Shown in pieces: positions 63,301 to 64,000 of a stretch of DNA of 64,000 bases; the stretch's first letter is position 1; each line of letters opens with the position of its first letter. Position numbers and translations under genes: made by a program. The notes under the pieces were generated by a model that was not told the DNA's origin, ran no database searches, and was given only the letters and a program-made list of their open reading frames with translations. Source of the stretch: Propionibacterium australiense (GTDB lineage Bacteria > Actinomycetota > Actinomycetes > Propionibacteriales > Propionibacteriaceae); assembly GCF_003666605.1 (NCBI RefSeq), contig NZ_RCIV01000008.1, positions 50,475 to 114,474 of the forward strand. The letters are read 5' to 3'.

Positions 63301-64000
63301 ATGGTTGATCTTGGTGCGTATGACGAGCCGGTGCCGTTTGATGATGGTGCGGCTGATGGGGTGAAGTCTGCTGCGACGGTGTTGTCGGGCACGTTGAAGG
63401 ATCAGGGGGCCTCGCGGTCGGGGTGGGCTACGACCGCGTTGACGGAGTTTCGGGGTCATTACGCGGATGTGTTCGAGTCGAATGCGAAGGCCGCGTCGAC
63501 GGACTGCACGAACATTGCTTCGGCGCTGGATGATCTGGCTGCCGAGGTGGAGGCACTGAAGCAGGCCGCGGCGGCCGAGCGGGAGCGTCGCCGGAAGGCC
63601 AAGGAGTGGGCCGACCGGCAGGAAAAAGAATGGGCTATCAAGAGCTGGTGGGATGATCGGGTAGGAACAGACAAGCCACCTGTGGGCGCGGAGCATGTCC
63701 CTATGCCGGAGCCTCATGATCCGGTGACGACCCCGTGGGCCGAGCCGGCTCCGGGTGCCGCCGGTGGGGTGTCGTCGGCGTGTCCTGATGATCTGCGGGC
63801 GTATTCGTCGAACGTGTCGGGTGCGAACGACACTGTGGTGACACAGAAGGGCACCCTGGAGGGGGCGATCACTGATTTCGCGGAGCGGTGCTCTTGGTGC
63901 AAGATCAACACCTCTGGGATCACGACCGCGTTGGCCTCGTTCGAGACGAACAACACCAACGAGGTCAACTGGGTCAACACCGTCGCTGCGGCGTTTGAGG
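63301..64000 (+). CDS. Probable polymorphic toxin / ESX-like secreted protein, N-terminal part
   Basis: An open frame of 233 codons runs off the right edge from ATG 63301 (GGAG upstream). Residues 1-95 are acidic and helical with FRGHYADVFESNAKAASTDC and a long coiled-coil-like stretch up to KEWADRQEKEW. A Pro-rich linker (about 120-155) follows, and then a second helical module starting PDDLRAYSSNVSGANDTVVT. The layout (WXG100-like helical leader, linker, helical module) resembles large actinobacterial polymorphic toxins exported by a type VII-like route. Codon use is less GC3-biased than in neighbours. The toxin end is outside the window. Confidence 0.6.
   Translation, partial: MVDLGAYDEPVPFDDGAADGVKSAATVLSGTLKDQGASRSGWATTALTEFRGHYADVFESNAKAASTDCTNIASALDDLAAEVEALKQAAAAERERRRKAKEWADRQEKEWAIKSWWDDRVGTDKPPVGAEHVPMPEPHDPVTTPWAEPAPGAAGGVSSACPDDLRAYSSNVSGANDTVVTQKGTLEGAITDFAERCSWCKINTSGITTALASFETNNTNEVNWVNTVAAAFE

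Noticed and set aside
61443..63392. Longer form of mycothione reductase starting near 63392
   Set aside because: The extra 169 residues translate the hairpin repeats; the family N-terminus begins at ATG 62885.

Overview
This is a 64 kb window of a GC-rich actinobacterial chromosome. The best guess is a member of the Propionibacteriaceae. It carries mutA-mutB-meaB for the methylmalonyl-CoA/propionate pathway behind a cobalamin riboswitch, mycothiol genes (mshD, mycothione reductase), frequent GTG starts with 4-bp stop/start overlaps, and a GlnR-type orphan response regulator. No rRNA, tRNA or complete insertion sequence was found. The genus is not resolved.

Layout. (1) 1-12290: cell-surface polymer region. 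A leftward operon (nucleotidyltransferase, CDP-alcohol phosphatidyltransferase, two GT2 glycosyltransferases, Wzz-like protein, Wzy-like polymerase) is followed by a Wzx-like flippase and a large secreted fibrinogen-like/beta-propeller/FN3 protein cut by the left edge. (2) 12472-15414: a DUF2207-type membrane protein and a RloA/RloB (AbiL-type) defence pair. (3) 15563-22194: purB, purD, a decayed acyltransferase, purA and a nucleoside hydrolase. (4) 22394-28009: meaB-mutB-mutA with a long leader holding the cobalamin riboswitch. (5) 28128-31858: queuosine-precursor transporter, then a persulfide-sensing module (CstR-like repressor, CoA-disulfide/persulfide reductase with rhodanese domain, small Cys-rich protein) with two matching palindromic operators. 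(6) 32204-39741: typA, a ygfZ-like gene, a nitrobindin-like gene, dtd, a glnR-like gene and hypotheticals. (7) 39742-49834: an accessory island. A LacI repressor and a six-gene catabolic operon (GPH symporter, zinc dehydrogenase, split transketolase, ketose 3-epimerase family protein, SDR) sit between copies of two short repeat families, with an (8-bp)x10 repeat and paired operators in front of the operon. (8) 49835-56947: mshD, ppk1, Nudix/histidine phosphatase, a fused PstC-PstA permease and pstB, with no pstS; a 133-bp tandem duplication lies where pstS would be expected. (9) 56928-59932: TPP-riboswitch-led thiM-thiE-thiD-tenA. (10) 60188-64000: LpqI-like GH3 lipoprotein, mycothione reductase, a cluster of 38-bp hairpin repeats, and the start of a probable polymorphic-toxin gene cut by the right edge.

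The least familiar part is the 42911-49097 operon. It combines two dehydrogenases, a ketose 3-epimerase and a two-subunit transketolase, but has no kinase and no aldolase. That suggests an unphosphorylated ketose is fed into central metabolism by C2 transfer; the substrate cannot be read from sequence alone. The CstR module and the B12-riboswitch/B12-enzyme pairing are also worth attention.
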